Source: Paenibacillus vini
GTDB taxonomy: Bacteria; Bacillota; Bacilli; Paenibacillales; Paenibacillaceae
NCBI RefSeq assembly: GCF_018403325.1
Contig: NZ_BOSL01000001.1
Span: forward strand, 124,001 to 188,000
Direction of reading: 5' to 3'
Length of the DNA stretch: 64,000 nt
Made by a program: the position numbers and the translations under genes
Notes under the pieces: generated by a model
Seen by the model: only the letters and a program-made list of their open reading frames with translations
The model's database searches: none
What the model was told of the DNA's origin: nothing
Shown: piece after piece, positions 1 through 8,078 of the stretch
Layout: every line of letters starts with the position of its first letter
Position numbering within the stretch: the stretch's first letter is position 1

Positions 1-30
1 GGGATGAGATTGTTCCTGTTGAGTACTCAT
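1..30 (-). CDS. 5' end of a gene cut by the window edge
   Basis: Ten codons on the minus strand read MSTQQEQSHP. The ATG is preceded by a GGAGGA ribosome binding site ten bases upstream, so this is a convincing translation start. The N-terminus resembles the GSP39/YdaD-type short-chain dehydrogenases, which often open with a Gln/Pro-rich stretch and often lie beside AraC regulators, but ten residues cannot prove it. The gene is divergent from the AraC regulator at 235, with a shared intergenic region of about 200 bp. Confidence 0.55.
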   Translation of the reverse strand, partial: MSTQQEQSHP

Positions 31-234
31 TGAATGTTCTTCCTCCATTTTGTGATTCCAGGCAAAATTCTGCCCGTCATTCGTTTCTCGGTTGCCGTGG
101 TTCGCACCTTTTACATGTTCATTATCGTTCTTTCGGCAAGAAAGGCGGTAGCCGGATCATACACAGTGATTGCCTAATCCTCCAGAAAGGAATAAAGTTT
201 AGTTATTCTTATGGAATAGAAAGGGGAGAAAAGG

Positions 235-1137
235 ATGGATGAATGGTTTGAGAAACAAAGGAGAGAAATGCTGCGGATCATCGAGAAGTTCACACCGGAG
301 GACGGAACGCATGATACGAAAGTTCCCGGTTTGCGCTTGATTCGTTCTTCCCGTTTATCTGAGCCGGTATACTCTGTCTATGAGCCTTCCCTTTGCGTGG
401 TGGCGCAGGGTTCCAAGGTGGTGATGCTGGGGCAAGAGGTGTATCAGTATGATCCGAGCAGCTATTTAACCGCTTCGGTACATCTGCCGATTACAGGGCA
501 AGTGGTAGGGGCGTCGAGTGAGTCACCGTATTTAAGCCTGCAGATTCTTTTTGACATGAATCAAATGCTTGATGTCATTCAGGTATCCGGTGAGGTTATC
601 CGGCCAGAAAAGGAGACCAGCCGGGGATTGAGGGTAAGCCGGGTGAACGATACGCTTCTAGACGCCGTGTTGCGGCTTTTGAAACTTGTCGAAACGCCGC
701 GGGATATCCCGGTGCTTGCGCCTTACATTATGCGGGAAATCATTTACCGGGTGCTTCAGAACGAGAACAGCGCTGCGCTGATGCAATTTGCAATGACCGG
801 AAGCCATGCACATCGAATTGCGGGGGTCGTTGAGAAGCTTAACCGCGAGTTTGCCCAGCCTTTGCGCGTAGAAGAATTGGCAGCGGAGGCTCGTATGAGC
901 GCTTCATCTTTGCACGAATATTTTAAGCAAGTCACGGGGATGAGCCCGATCCAGTTTCAAAAGCAGATTCGATTGCAAGAAGCGCGCCGGCTGCTTTTCT
1001 CCGGATCGATCGATGCGGCCGAAGCTGCGTTTCAGGTCGGGTACGAGAGTCCGTCGCATTTTAGCAGGGAATATGCGCGGATGTTTGGGATGCCACCGGT
1101 TCGGGACGTACGCCGATTGCGGAGCTCTATTGTTTGA
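235..1137 (+). CDS. AraC family transcriptional regulator
   Basis: A 300-residue cytoplasmic regulator. The first ~180 residues form an AraC-type N-terminal cupin-like domain (PSLCVVAQGSK, PYLSLQILFD). Residues ~195-295 form two helix-turn-helices with typical motifs (LRVEELAAEARMSASSLHEYFK; GYESPSHFSREYARMFG). The start is set by an AGGGGAG site before the ATG. It belongs to the AraC_N group, whose members commonly control a neighbouring dehydrogenase or reductase; the divergent gene cut off at the left edge is the obvious candidate target. The effector cannot be told from sequence. Confidence 0.9.
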   Translation: MDEWFEKQRREMLRIIEKFTPEDGTHDTKVPGLRLIRSSRLSEPVYSVYEPSLCVVAQGSKVVMLGQEVYQYDPSSYLTASVHLPITGQVVGASSESPYLSLQILFDMNQMLDVIQVSGEVIRPEKETSRGLRVSRVNDTLLDAVLRLLKLVETPRDIPVLAPYIMREIIYRVLQNENSAALMQFAMTGSHAHRIAGVVEKLNREFAQPLRVEELAAEARMSASSLHEYFKQVTGMSPIQFQKQIRLQEARRLLFSGSIDAAEAAFQVGYESPSHFSREYARMFGMPPVRDVRRLRSSIV

Positions 1138-1192
1138 TCAACATGCGATTTCACGGAGTCCATGATGGCATAAATTCATAAAACTTAACCAA

Positions 1193-1220
1193 GAGCACGC
1201 CAAAGCGTGCTCCTTTTTTA
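1193..1220 (+). terminator. Terminator after the AraC gene
   Basis: Perfect 8-bp stem GAGCACGC / GCGTGCTC with a CAAA loop, followed by a run of T. Confidence 0.85.
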
Positions 1221-1420
1221 TTCTCGCCGATAGACCCGTTGAGCTGATCTGATTTCAATTGTAATTAGTTTCCTAAACAGTATCATAATTTGGAATGATT
1301 AATGATTATTATAAACACATCAGATAGGAAACAGCATTTGCCCAAATCAAAAAGGCTTCGTATATGGGGAGATGTGGTTTCCGATTGTTAAAGATAAAAC
1401 TAGATCAGAGGAGGAATAAA

Positions 1421-1843
1421 ATGAGTATGACTATAGCTCATGAAAAAAATGCGAAAGTAGAATCACGCCCAGTTGGAAGGTTGACCGCCTATTGGACGGT
1501 TACCATTATACTCGCATTCTCAATTACATTAAGCGGTATCGGGCAACTGATGCGATATGGGGGGAATGTCGATCTAGTGACCGATATTGGTTTCCCGTTA
1601 TATATCACGAACATTCTTGGAGCGTGGAAGCTGCTAGGGGTCATTGCAATCTTAATGCCAGGCTTGCCCCGACTTAAGGAATGGGCGTATAGCGGAATCT
1701 TTTTTCTAATGACGGGGGCGGCTTTATCCCATGCGTTCGCTAACGATTACGGCGATTACGGATTCCATATCATTCTCCCGCTGTTCTATGCCGCGCTTGG
1801 CATCGCCTCCTGGGTGCTGCGTCCGAAAAGCCGGAGGCTCTAA
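1421..1843 (+). CDS. DoxX-like family membrane protein
   Basis: About 140 residues with four predicted membrane segments (around YWTVTIILAFSITLSGIG, LGAWKLLGVIAILMPG, YSGIFFLMTGAALSHAF and FHIILPLFYAALGIASWVL). Size, topology and the LGAWKLLG motif fit the DoxX-like group of small four-helix proteins. Their function is poorly defined; some take part in quinone or redox metabolism. The ATG at 1421 has a GAGGAGG site six bases upstream, so an in-frame upstream extension is not needed. It is a single gene between two terminators. Confidence 0.8.
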   Translation: MSMTIAHEKNAKVESRPVGRLTAYWTVTIILAFSITLSGIGQLMRYGGNVDLVTDIGFPLYITNILGAWKLLGVIAILMPGLPRLKEWAYSGIFFLMTGAALSHAFANDYGDYGFHIILPLFYAALGIASWVLRPKSRRL

Positions 1844-1905
1844 GGGACTAATGTTCAATATAGTTAAGCGTTGGCCGAATCATTCGGCCGCCATTAGGCG
1901 AAGGA

Positions 1906-1930
1906 GGCACCCGGCTGGGTGCCTTTTGTT
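1906..1930 (+). terminator. Terminator after the DoxX-like gene
   Basis: Stem GGCACCC / GGGTGCC with a four-base loop, then TTTTGTTT. The inverted repeat GGCCGAAT / ATTCGGCC at 1873-1889 lies just before it. Confidence 0.8.
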
Positions 1931-2057
1931 TCGCTCTGCAGAGGGTAAGTTGTACGTTTTTCCCAGTCAGAGAACAAATGTTTGTGTTTTTCCTTTTCTT
2001 TTGAACAAATAATTTGTATCATGAAAGAAACGTGTACGAAAGTGGGGCCTTGCAAAC

Positions 2058-3251
2058 ATGATCCAATTGACAAACCGCCAGGCACGGCAATTTCTGTTGT
2101 TGAAGCATGGATTATTAGGCGAGTATAAATTTAGCGGGAAGCAAGGCGTATTGGACTTTACCCGGCAGGTTGGCTGCATTCAATACGACCCCATCGATGT
2201 TTGCGGAAAAAACGCCGAATTGGTGCTGCAGTCGCGAATTAAAGGATTTACCAAGGGAATGCTCGCCGGGTTGCTGTATGAGGATAGAAGCCTTGTCGAT
2301 TATCCCGATAAGAATCTGGCCATTATTCCTGTCGAGGACTGGCCTTATTTTGAGCGATACAGGCAGGCCGCGAGGCAACATGCGGAACGCTATCCGGAAA
2401 TGGAAGCGCTGGCAGAGCAAGTACGGGCTCATATCCTAAATCACGGTGTTCTAAGTTCGGATGATTTGAAATTGGATGGAGATTTCACTTGGCAATCGGC
2501 CATCCACTGGAGCGGCGGAAACAATTCATCCCGGTCGGTGCTGGAACAGATGTATTCGACGGGGGAGCTGGTCATCCATCATAAAAAAGGAACGCGTAAA
2601 TACTACGACTTGGCCACAAATTACATACATCCAAATTTGCTGAATGCACCAGAACCGCTGGTGGATGAGCTCGAGCATCATAAGTGGCGGGTATTGCGCC
2701 GGATCGGCGCTGTCGGCCTTTTATGGAATCGTGCGTCGGATGCATGGCTGAATATATGGGGATTGAAAGCAGCACAGCGCAACGAGGCTTTTCGCCAGCT
2801 ATTAGACGAAGCCCGCATTGTTGCTGTTGCCGTGGAACATATCAAGGATATGCTGTATTGCCGCGCCGAGGATTTGCCGCTTATGGAATCCGTCCTGCAA
2901 AACCCGGAGCCGAAATTCCGCTGCGAGCTGATTGCCCCGCTGGACAACTTGATGTGGGACAGAAAGTTGATCAACGAATTGTTTGGCTTCGATTACACCT
3001 GGGAGATTTACACGCCGGCTATCAAACGGAAATTCGGCTATTATGTGCTGCCTCTTTTATATGGAGAGAGCTTCATTGGACGAGCCGAGATCATCGTGGA
3101 GCGAAAAACCGGCACGCTCGTCGTTAAAAACATCTGGTACGAGAACGGAGTGAAGCAAACAACACAACTACGTACAGCCTTGAACCGTTGTCTCCAAAAG
3201 TTTGCGTTATTCAACGGGTGTGAGACGATTTTGGCAGAGTCTATAAACTGA
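2058..3251 (+). CDS. YcaQ/AlkX-type winged-helix DNA glycosylase
   Basis: A 397-residue protein of the HTH_42 (DUF1006) family, which includes E. coli YcaQ, a glycosylase that unhooks interstrand crosslinks, and Streptomyces AlkZ. Near the N-terminus, CIQYDPIDV carries Q42-Y43-D44, matching the catalytic QxD signature of the YcaQ branch rather than the QxQ of AlkZ. Length is normal. It probably removes bulky alkylated bases in the cytoplasm; the substrate is inferred from family. The ribosome binding site is weak. The bases just before the gene (2013-2053) reappear in a relic at 13.5 kb. Confidence 0.8.
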   Translation: MIQLTNRQARQFLLLKHGLLGEYKFSGKQGVLDFTRQVGCIQYDPIDVCGKNAELVLQSRIKGFTKGMLAGLLYEDRSLVDYPDKNLAIIPVEDWPYFERYRQAARQHAERYPEMEALAEQVRAHILNHGVLSSDDLKLDGDFTWQSAIHWSGGNNSSRSVLEQMYSTGELVIHHKKGTRKYYDLATNYIHPNLLNAPEPLVDELEHHKWRVLRRIGAVGLLWNRASDAWLNIWGLKAAQRNEAFRQLLDEARIVAVAVEHIKDMLYCRAEDLPLMESVLQNPEPKFRCELIAPLDNLMWDRKLINELFGFDYTWEIYTPAIKRKFGYYVLPLLYGESFIGRAEIIVERKTGTLVVKNIWYENGVKQTTQLRTALNRCLQKFALFNGCETILAESIN

Positions 3252-3293
3252 TATTTTTTAGATCGGACTTTGGAATCATTTTCCTCCCTGGAC

Positions 3294-3323
3294 TTGCATG
3301 AATCGTGCGGAAATCTCTATAGT
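3294..3323 (+). promoter_or_regulatory. Candidate sigma-A promoter
   Basis: TTGCAT and TATAGT separated by 18 bases, 37 bp before the DUF4261 gene. Confidence 0.45.
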
Positions 3324-3359
3324 AGAGGGAACGACATACGAACGGAGTGGTAGGGAGAA

Positions 3360-4235
3360 ATGGGGAACGAAAGCGTACTTCAGCAAAATTTAGATGAAAA
3401 AAGTGAATTTCAAAGGTTGTTCCAAATGTATCTGCTATTTGAGGAGAAGGTGGAGCGGCCGAATGCGGAAGTTGTCCGGAACGCGTTAGAATCCCGATGC
3501 GGAAAAACGGATACCGTGTCTCCAGACGACACCTTGTCCTCGTTTGCTGTAGAGGCTTATAAAGTAGCCTACCAGGAGGGGGAGTTGCCGGCTCAGGTCA
3601 TGATGGCGGACGTGACTCCATTTAAACAGGAGACGATTACCGACTTGGAGCGAACCCAGTTTTGGACGATGCCGGATGCGGAGGACGTCCTGCAGGAATG
3701 TCACTATAAGCTGCTGATCAGCGACTTTATGGCGGCGGGGCTGGACTATAAATCGCGCAGCGCCTTATTGGCGGATTGGCTGGAGGCAGCCGTAAGCCTG
3801 TTCCCAACCTGCAAAGCGGTCTGGATTCCATCCAGCGGGAAATTGCTGTACCCGTCCGAGGTTACGGATAACCCATTCGAGGGTGCTGCTAGGTTCTTGC
3901 AGTTCGGCATGAATATCCGTTATTTTACGATCCATGGGACCGAAGACAGCTTGATCGATTCGCTTGGCCTCTTTGCGCTTGGCCTTCCGGATGTCCAGTA
4001 CCATTTTCACACCTTGGATCCGAACGAAGTGTCCCAACATGCCTTCAATGTCGCTGCCTACTTGTTTGAAGCGGAGGTACCGGTGAGCGACGGGGAGACG
4101 ATCGCCGGCTTGCTGGACGGGGAGATGGCGCCGGATGTGCAATGGCCTTGCAGATTTGAAATGTCGCTGATCCAGCCTTCGAGAGAAGTGATGGACGTCT
4201 GTCCGGGCGAATATGCGGCAGGAGAACGAGAATAA
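3360..4235 (+). CDS. DUF4261 domain-containing protein
   Basis: A 291-residue soluble protein without signal peptide or membrane segments. The middle and C-terminal parts (WLEAAVSLFPTCKAVWIPSSGKLL, FLQFGMNIRYFTIHGT, DSLGLFALGLPDVQYHFHTLDPNEV) are typical of DUF4261, an uncharacterised family common in Paenibacillus and other Bacillota, sometimes near toxin-immunity loci. An AGGGAG site lies before the ATG. It is followed closely by two small genes and may be cotranscribed with them. Its last codons (bases 4176-4216) are 38/41 identical to part of a relic at 13.57 kb. Function unknown. Confidence 0.75.
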   Translation: MGNESVLQQNLDEKSEFQRLFQMYLLFEEKVERPNAEVVRNALESRCGKTDTVSPDDTLSSFAVEAYKVAYQEGELPAQVMMADVTPFKQETITDLERTQFWTMPDAEDVLQECHYKLLISDFMAAGLDYKSRSALLADWLEAAVSLFPTCKAVWIPSSGKLLYPSEVTDNPFEGAARFLQFGMNIRYFTIHGTEDSLIDSLGLFALGLPDVQYHFHTLDPNEVSQHAFNVAAYLFEAEVPVSDGETIAGLLDGEMAPDVQWPCRFEMSLIQPSREVMDVCPGEYAAGERE

Positions 4236-4254
4236 AGATAGGGGAGCATGCGGC

Positions 4255-4662
4255 ATGCTTAAACGGGTATTGGGCAAAGAAGAAGAAACCATTCGGGCGT
4301 TCGCAAGAGAGCTTGTTGATTCCATCGCTGATGGAAGGTATGAGCATATTGCTCAAAAAGTTGACGATATGCAGGATTGGAACGTTGAGCTGTTAAAAGA
4401 GGTCATCGAGGGTTTTAAGGAAGATAATGAGCTGGAACAGATCGATAGGTTTGATGTGGAATGTACTTTCAGGCCTGTTTATAAAGATGGCAGTGTCTAT
4501 CAACAAGAGTCTTTTTACCACTTTAACGATGGAAGCGGAATTGCCTACGAATATGCACTGACGACGGATGGCGAACCCAATGATTTGACGTTGAGTGTTG
4601 AGTTTCGCTTTGAGGGTGACGATTTGAAAGTCATTTTTGAGAGTGGGATTACCGTGCTTTAA
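4255..4662 (+). CDS. Small acidic protein, DUF7668-like
   Basis: A 135-residue acidic soluble protein. An N-terminal helix (LVDSIADGRYEHIAQKVDD) precedes a beta-rich half (YQQESFYHFNDGSGIAYEYALTTDGEPNDLTLSVEFRFEGD), an arrangement that resembles the DUF7668 family; I cannot confirm this without a profile search. The ATG at 4255 has AGGGGAG ten bases upstream and lies 19 bp after the DUF4261 stop. An immunity-like role is possible from size and charge, but no cognate toxin is seen. Confidence 0.6.
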   Translation: MLKRVLGKEEETIRAFARELVDSIADGRYEHIAQKVDDMQDWNVELLKEVIEGFKEDNELEQIDRFDVECTFRPVYKDGSVYQQESFYHFNDGSGIAYEYALTTDGEPNDLTLSVEFRFEGDDLKVIFESGITVL

Positions 4663-4708
4663 TGACTACGTATTTGATGTTAAAACTCTGCAAAGGAGTT
4701 ATAAGGAT

Positions 4709-5326
4709 ATGCCTTTACAGCTTCATAGGGACTCGATGAAGTACCTGGCGACGGCTTCTCTTCGCGAAAACGATCCTAAGTTTATCTCTGCAATAAATAA
4801 TATAGACTATGAGTTTTTAACAACGGAAGAGGCAAAATGGATAGAGCAGCTGTATTTGAAATTGAAAAATATTGCGCTGCGAAATAAAATTCTGTATGAT
4901 CTCATCCACTGCAAGGAATTGGAGCTGGCCCCTTTTTTTCGAAACGCCTATAAAAAGGAACGCTACCTGGACATGAGACTCCTCGCGATCCGTGGACTGG
5001 CGCATTATGCCTCGGAAGAAGAGATCAACAAGATCGTCGATCATTTCCTTAAGATTTTGATCAAAAGGCCGGAGACTACCCCCTATAACTACCAAGAATA
5101 TGAGTTTTTAAGATCTGCTTTCGGGCTGCCTTTCTTAATTAAAACCTACGGATATCCCTGTTTTGAAAAAGCACTTCAACAAGTCGAGAAGCAGTATGAG
5201 GATATGCCGGAAGCATTCAAGGGGCATTTTACGTTTGATGAAGACGGAAAGGCCGTACAGTTGAGAAGTCCACACGAAACGAAAGTAATGATGGAGCGCT
5301 TTTTTGCGTCACAGTCCAATCACTAA
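4709..5326 (+). CDS. Hypothetical alpha-helical protein
   Basis: About 205 residues, predicted almost wholly helical, with HEAT-like pairs (LYLKLKNIALRNKILYDLIHC; YLDMRLLAIRGLAHYASEEEINKIVDHFLKIL). I do not recognise the family. The ATG at 4709 has AAGGAG at the right distance, so the longer in-frame reading that overlaps the preceding gene is unlikely. It lies 46 bp after the DUF7668-like gene and is probably in the same transcript. Two stretches of its 3' end (5239-5273 and 5312-5327) recur in the 13.5 kb relic. Confidence 0.6.
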   Translation: MPLQLHRDSMKYLATASLRENDPKFISAINNIDYEFLTTEEAKWIEQLYLKLKNIALRNKILYDLIHCKELELAPFFRNAYKKERYLDMRLLAIRGLAHYASEEEINKIVDHFLKILIKRPETTPYNYQEYEFLRSAFGLPFLIKTYGYPCFEKALQQVEKQYEDMPEAFKGHFTFDEDGKAVQLRSPHETKVMMERFFASQSNH

Positions 5327-5449
5327 TTTTTAAGAATAAGCTCTCGGAATTGTGTTTTTTCTATTCCAAAGCATGCTTTGAGAAATAAGGACTTTTCGAA
5401 AGTAGTGTATGACTGGCAATGCTGCTGAAGGCTAACCTTAGTAACGATG

Positions 5450-5479
5450 AAAAATAGGGAGTGGATGCACACTCCCTAT
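5450..5479 (-). terminator. Terminator of the minus-strand FMN-binding gene
   Basis: Perfect 10-bp stem ATAGGGAGTG / CACTCCCTAT. On the minus strand it is followed by TTTTC, so it serves the gene at 5510-5980. Confidence 0.75.
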
Positions 5480-5509
5480 GATCTAACAGGTCTGTTATCA
5501 AAAGTCTAC

Positions 5510-5980
5510 TTAACTTGCCGTCTTATTGACAAAATCAATCTCATTTCTGATCCCTTTGTGGGCGTCATTCCACAGGCCCTTTGTCAGGCGAATGCGTAGC
5601 AGACATGTGTTTGGGTCTTCGTCGTTATTGGCTTCGTAATACCACTCGGCAAATATTTTGCGCAGCTTTGTCATCATCTCCGCGTTTTTCTCGTCACACA
5701 CCCAGCCCAGGTTTTCACCGATTCCATCGGCCGTAAAGTTTTCGACGATAATACAAACGGCGACTTCTGGGTTTTGGGCGATCTGCTGCATCTTGTTGGA
5801 AGTCGCGTAGGTGACAGTGTAGAACGCGCCGTCTTCATAATAGGCATCCACAATGCGGGCGGCGGGACGGCTTTTGCCATCGGCCCCCGGTTCAAGCGCG
5901 ATGGTTGACAGAGTGATCAGGCCGTCCTTGTTGCCCACTTGATCGTCCAGCAGCTTCATGGCTTCGTCGTACTTGCTCAC
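5510..5980 (-). CDS. Pyridoxamine 5'-phosphate oxidase family protein
   Basis: About 156 residues with the FMN-binding split-barrel pattern: GLITLSTIALEPGADGKSRPAARIVDAYY, then YTVTYATSNKMQQIAQNPEVAVCIIV. This group includes general-stress FMN proteins and small flavin reductases; the substrate is unknown. The start is a GTG at 5980 with GGGAGGT six bases upstream; a TTG five codons earlier lacks such a site. Monocistronic, with its own terminator. Confidence 0.8.
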   Translation of the reverse strand: MSKYDEAMKLLDDQVGNKDGLITLSTIALEPGADGKSRPAARIVDAYYEDGAFYTVTYATSNKMQQIAQNPEVAVCIIVENFTADGIGENLGWVCDEKNAEMMTKLRKIFAEWYYEANNDEDPNTCLLRIRLTKGLWNDAHKGIRNEIDFVNKTAS

Positions 5981-6143
5981 TTTATTACCTCCCAAAGTGT
6001 AATAAGGTATACATGATTAAACATATCATTGTAAAATCTTATAGCATGTGAAAAATAATACGATAAACTGCAATAAGGCTATGGTGGGTTAATGAAGAAT
6101 CCCGATAATGGGATAATAAGTGAGTAGAAAGGAGCATCATCCT

Positions 6144-6380
6144 ATGGAAGTAACCGCACAGGAAGTGGCTGAATGGATGGTTAAGGAAATCAGGTCTGCG
6201 GGAACGCTATACCAGACCGATGCGATTGAATATGTGAAGACCCATTTCGGCGAACAATTCGTATTCGTGAATGAGAATGGAAATACATCGCTGTCTAAAG
6301 AGGTGAAGAAGGCCTTCCGCAAACTCCACGGCGGCAGAATTGCTTGGGACCGCGACGGATTCTTTTGGGCTTGGACCTGA
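6144..6380 (+). CDS. DUF6953 family small protein
   Basis: A 78-residue protein. VAEWMVKEIRSAGTLYQTDAIEYVKTHFG followed by FVNENGNTSLSKEVKKAFRKLH and a Trp-rich end (RIAWDRDGFFWAW) matches the small DUF6953 family, which looks like a winged-helix fold. Function unknown. The ATG at 6144 has AAAGGAG upstream. A single gene ending before a large hairpin. Confidence 0.7.
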   Translation: MEVTAQEVAEWMVKEIRSAGTLYQTDAIEYVKTHFGEQFVFVNENGNTSLSKEVKKAFRKLHGGRIAWDRDGFFWAWT

Positions 6381-6469
6381 GGAGTATTGTGCCGATTAAT
6401 TAGCGCTGATGAGCTACTGATACGGGGATCACAAAGTCTAAAATCACGACAGAGAGACAAAACAGAGGA

Positions 6470-6510
6470 GGCGAAAGGTCGGCCACGTGAGTGGTCCGTT
6501 CGCCCTTTTG
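6470..6510 (+). terminator. Terminator after the DUF6953 gene
   Basis: Long imperfect stem from GGCG (6470) to CGCC (6504), with CGGCCAC / GTGGTCCG inside it, followed by CTTTTG. Confidence 0.6.
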
Positions 6511-6525
6511 TGGTCTTATTAAAAT

Positions 6526-7053
6526 CTATACTTCAACGGTTGTATCATACTTTAGCAACTTTTGTTTACTATATATTTTTTCGAAAAGAATTCCTGTTAA
6601 ATAATAAAATACGAGGCCAAAACAAATATGAATAAATGTAAATTTAAGACCAAATGATGTGAATTCATACACTAAAACTGGTAATTTCACTGTTGACCAA
6701 GCCCCTAAGAAAAATACTATATAGCGGACGCTAGCCCCCTTTTTCAATAACAGAACTGCAATTGGAAAAGCTATATAAAGGGGACCTGCTGCTACTGTTG
6801 CTAATATTAAGGTGAATATGACACCATATATACCTGATTTTTCGCCCATATATCGAATAAGTGTTTCTTTCTTTACCCATTGATCCAATAACCCGACTAA
6901 TATGAAGATAGGAGGAAGAAGAAGCAACATGTCTAAGATACTTTCACCAGTTAGCTGAACTGTTTTTATAGCGATAGCTTGATTCATAAATGCAATAAAA
7001 AGTAATCCTAATAATAAAATGAAAAAAAGACGATATCTTTTTAGCTTTATCAT
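6526..7053 (-). CDS. Permease, second half (YraQ/ArsP_1 family)
   Basis: A 175-residue membrane protein with about five hydrophobic segments, including ATVAAGPLYIAFPIAVLLLKKG. This carries the P-x-x-I-x-F-P motif that also occurs in the partner encoded just upstream. Usual YraQ-type permeases are single chains of ~300-350 residues, so the two genes probably encode a split, heterodimeric permease. Start and upstream stop overlap as ATGA (7050-7053), which suggests translational coupling. Substrate unknown. The cassette is much more AT-rich than its surroundings. Confidence 0.7.
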   Translation of the reverse strand: MIKLKRYRLFFILLLGLLFIAFMNQAIAIKTVQLTGESILDMLLLLPPIFILVGLLDQWVKKETLIRYMGEKSGIYGVIFTLILATVAAGPLYIAFPIAVLLLKKGASVRYIVFFLGAWSTVKLPVLVYEFTSFGLKFTFIHICFGLVFYYLTGILFEKIYSKQKLLKYDTTVEV

Positions 7054-7532
7054 GTCAACACCACCCAAATTATCAATGCAAATAGAAGAGACATTAATAT
7101 GGAAGAAATATTTCGAGCATAAGCAAAGCTTTTTCCAAAAGTTTTTTGCTCCATAGCTAACGTCACAAGTCCTACAGACATCATAGTCGACATTAATACG
7201 GCTACTTGTGGAAGGGCGGCTCCATTTTGAACTAAAGTATGCCCGAGAGGAAAGACTATAAAGCTTGGAACTAAAGCAATTGAGCCAATAATTGTAGAAT
7301 AGATGATACCTAGAAAACCAGAATTTTCACCAATAATTGAAGAAATGAATGACGGTGTCAATAAAGATAATGCCAGCCCGATAAATAACATGATTGCTAA
7401 TAAATCTGGTATAACATTGAGAAACATTTTCCATGATTTTATTAATGCCGTTTTTGTTTTGTGTTTGTCTTTTATGAAGGAAATTCCCAAATATATAATG
7501 GCTATACTATAGAGAACGATGCCACTAATCAT
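7050..7532 (-). CDS. Permease, first half (YraQ/ArsP_1 family)
   Basis: A 160-residue membrane protein with about four to five helices. GSIALVPSFIVFPLGHTLVQNG is the counterpart of the partner's P-x-x-I-x-F-P motif, and FGKSFAYARNISS is a cytoplasmic loop. It overlaps the PadR gene upstream by 8 bp and the second half downstream by 4 bp, so all three form one transcript. ArsP, the best known relative, exports organoarsenicals, but nothing here fixes the substrate. Confidence 0.7.
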   Translation of the reverse strand: MISGIVLYSIAIIYLGISFIKDKHKTKTALIKSWKMFLNVIPDLLAIMLFIGLALSLLTPSFISSIIGENSGFLGIIYSTIIGSIALVPSFIVFPLGHTLVQNGAALPQVAVLMSTMMSVGLVTLAMEQKTFGKSFAYARNISSILMSLLFALIIWVVLT

Positions 7533-7866
7533 TGTTTTGAACCTTCCACTTCGTATATTTCTCTTGAAAAAATGCTAAATTTCTCATTTTTTCTTCAATA
7601 TCTACTTGAAAATCCTCCAGTCTGTCCTTTCCAACTGTAGTGATTTTATACATCCTTATCGGTTTGTCTTGAGTAGTTGTATTCAAATAGGATTCAACAG
7701 CGCCTTCTTCCTCTAATTTTTTTAGTGTCCGATATAATATGGCACTATCAATAGGGTTGACGGGAAGCTCTTCCTCACATTTCTGTAGAAGTTTCCCCCC
7801 ATAGTTATCTCCCTCTGTTAAAAACAGCAAAAGAAATGCACCTGTATGTCTCCCTGTATGTTTCAT
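7525..7866 (-). CDS. PadR family transcriptional regulator
   Basis: A 113-residue winged-helix protein: HTGAFLLLFLTEGDNYGGKLLQKCEEEL, then ILYRTLKKLEEEGAVESYL and the wing RMYKITTVGKDRLEDF. The length fits short PadR proteins that lack the long C-terminal helical domain. It is the first gene of the split-permease operon, and a large palindrome stands 50-100 bp upstream, so autorepression with release by the exported compound is likely. A poly-G ribosome binding site precedes the ATG. Confidence 0.8.
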   Translation of the reverse strand: MKHTGRHTGAFLLLFLTEGDNYGGKLLQKCEEELPVNPIDSAILYRTLKKLEEEGAVESYLNTTTQDKPIRMYKITTVGKDRLEDFQVDIEEKMRNLAFFQEKYTKWKVQNND

Positions 7867-7918
7867 AAAAAATACCCCCCCCTAAATTTAACGAAAGTGA
7901 TTTGTGGAAACTGTCATT

Positions 7919-7970
7919 AACAGTTTAGTGTCAATAACACTATACTGTCGATAACAGTATAGTGTCAATA
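7919..7970 (-). promoter_or_regulatory. Operator region of the PadR/permease operon
   Basis: A perfect inverted repeat of 12-bp arms, ACACTATACTGT (7937-7948) and ACAGTATAGTGT (7954-7965), with spacer CGATA. The 18-mer at 7919-7936 is repeated at 7953-7970 with one mismatch, so at least three half-sites are present. Confidence 0.7.
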
Positions 7971-8078
7971 TTTTATATTGCAGCTGGATATAGAGGATCA
8001 TGAAGATGGGGAATAGGAACTATTAATTGCTCATTTGATGGCAGATAGAAGGAGTTGGTAAAAAAAGCAAATGAAGAT

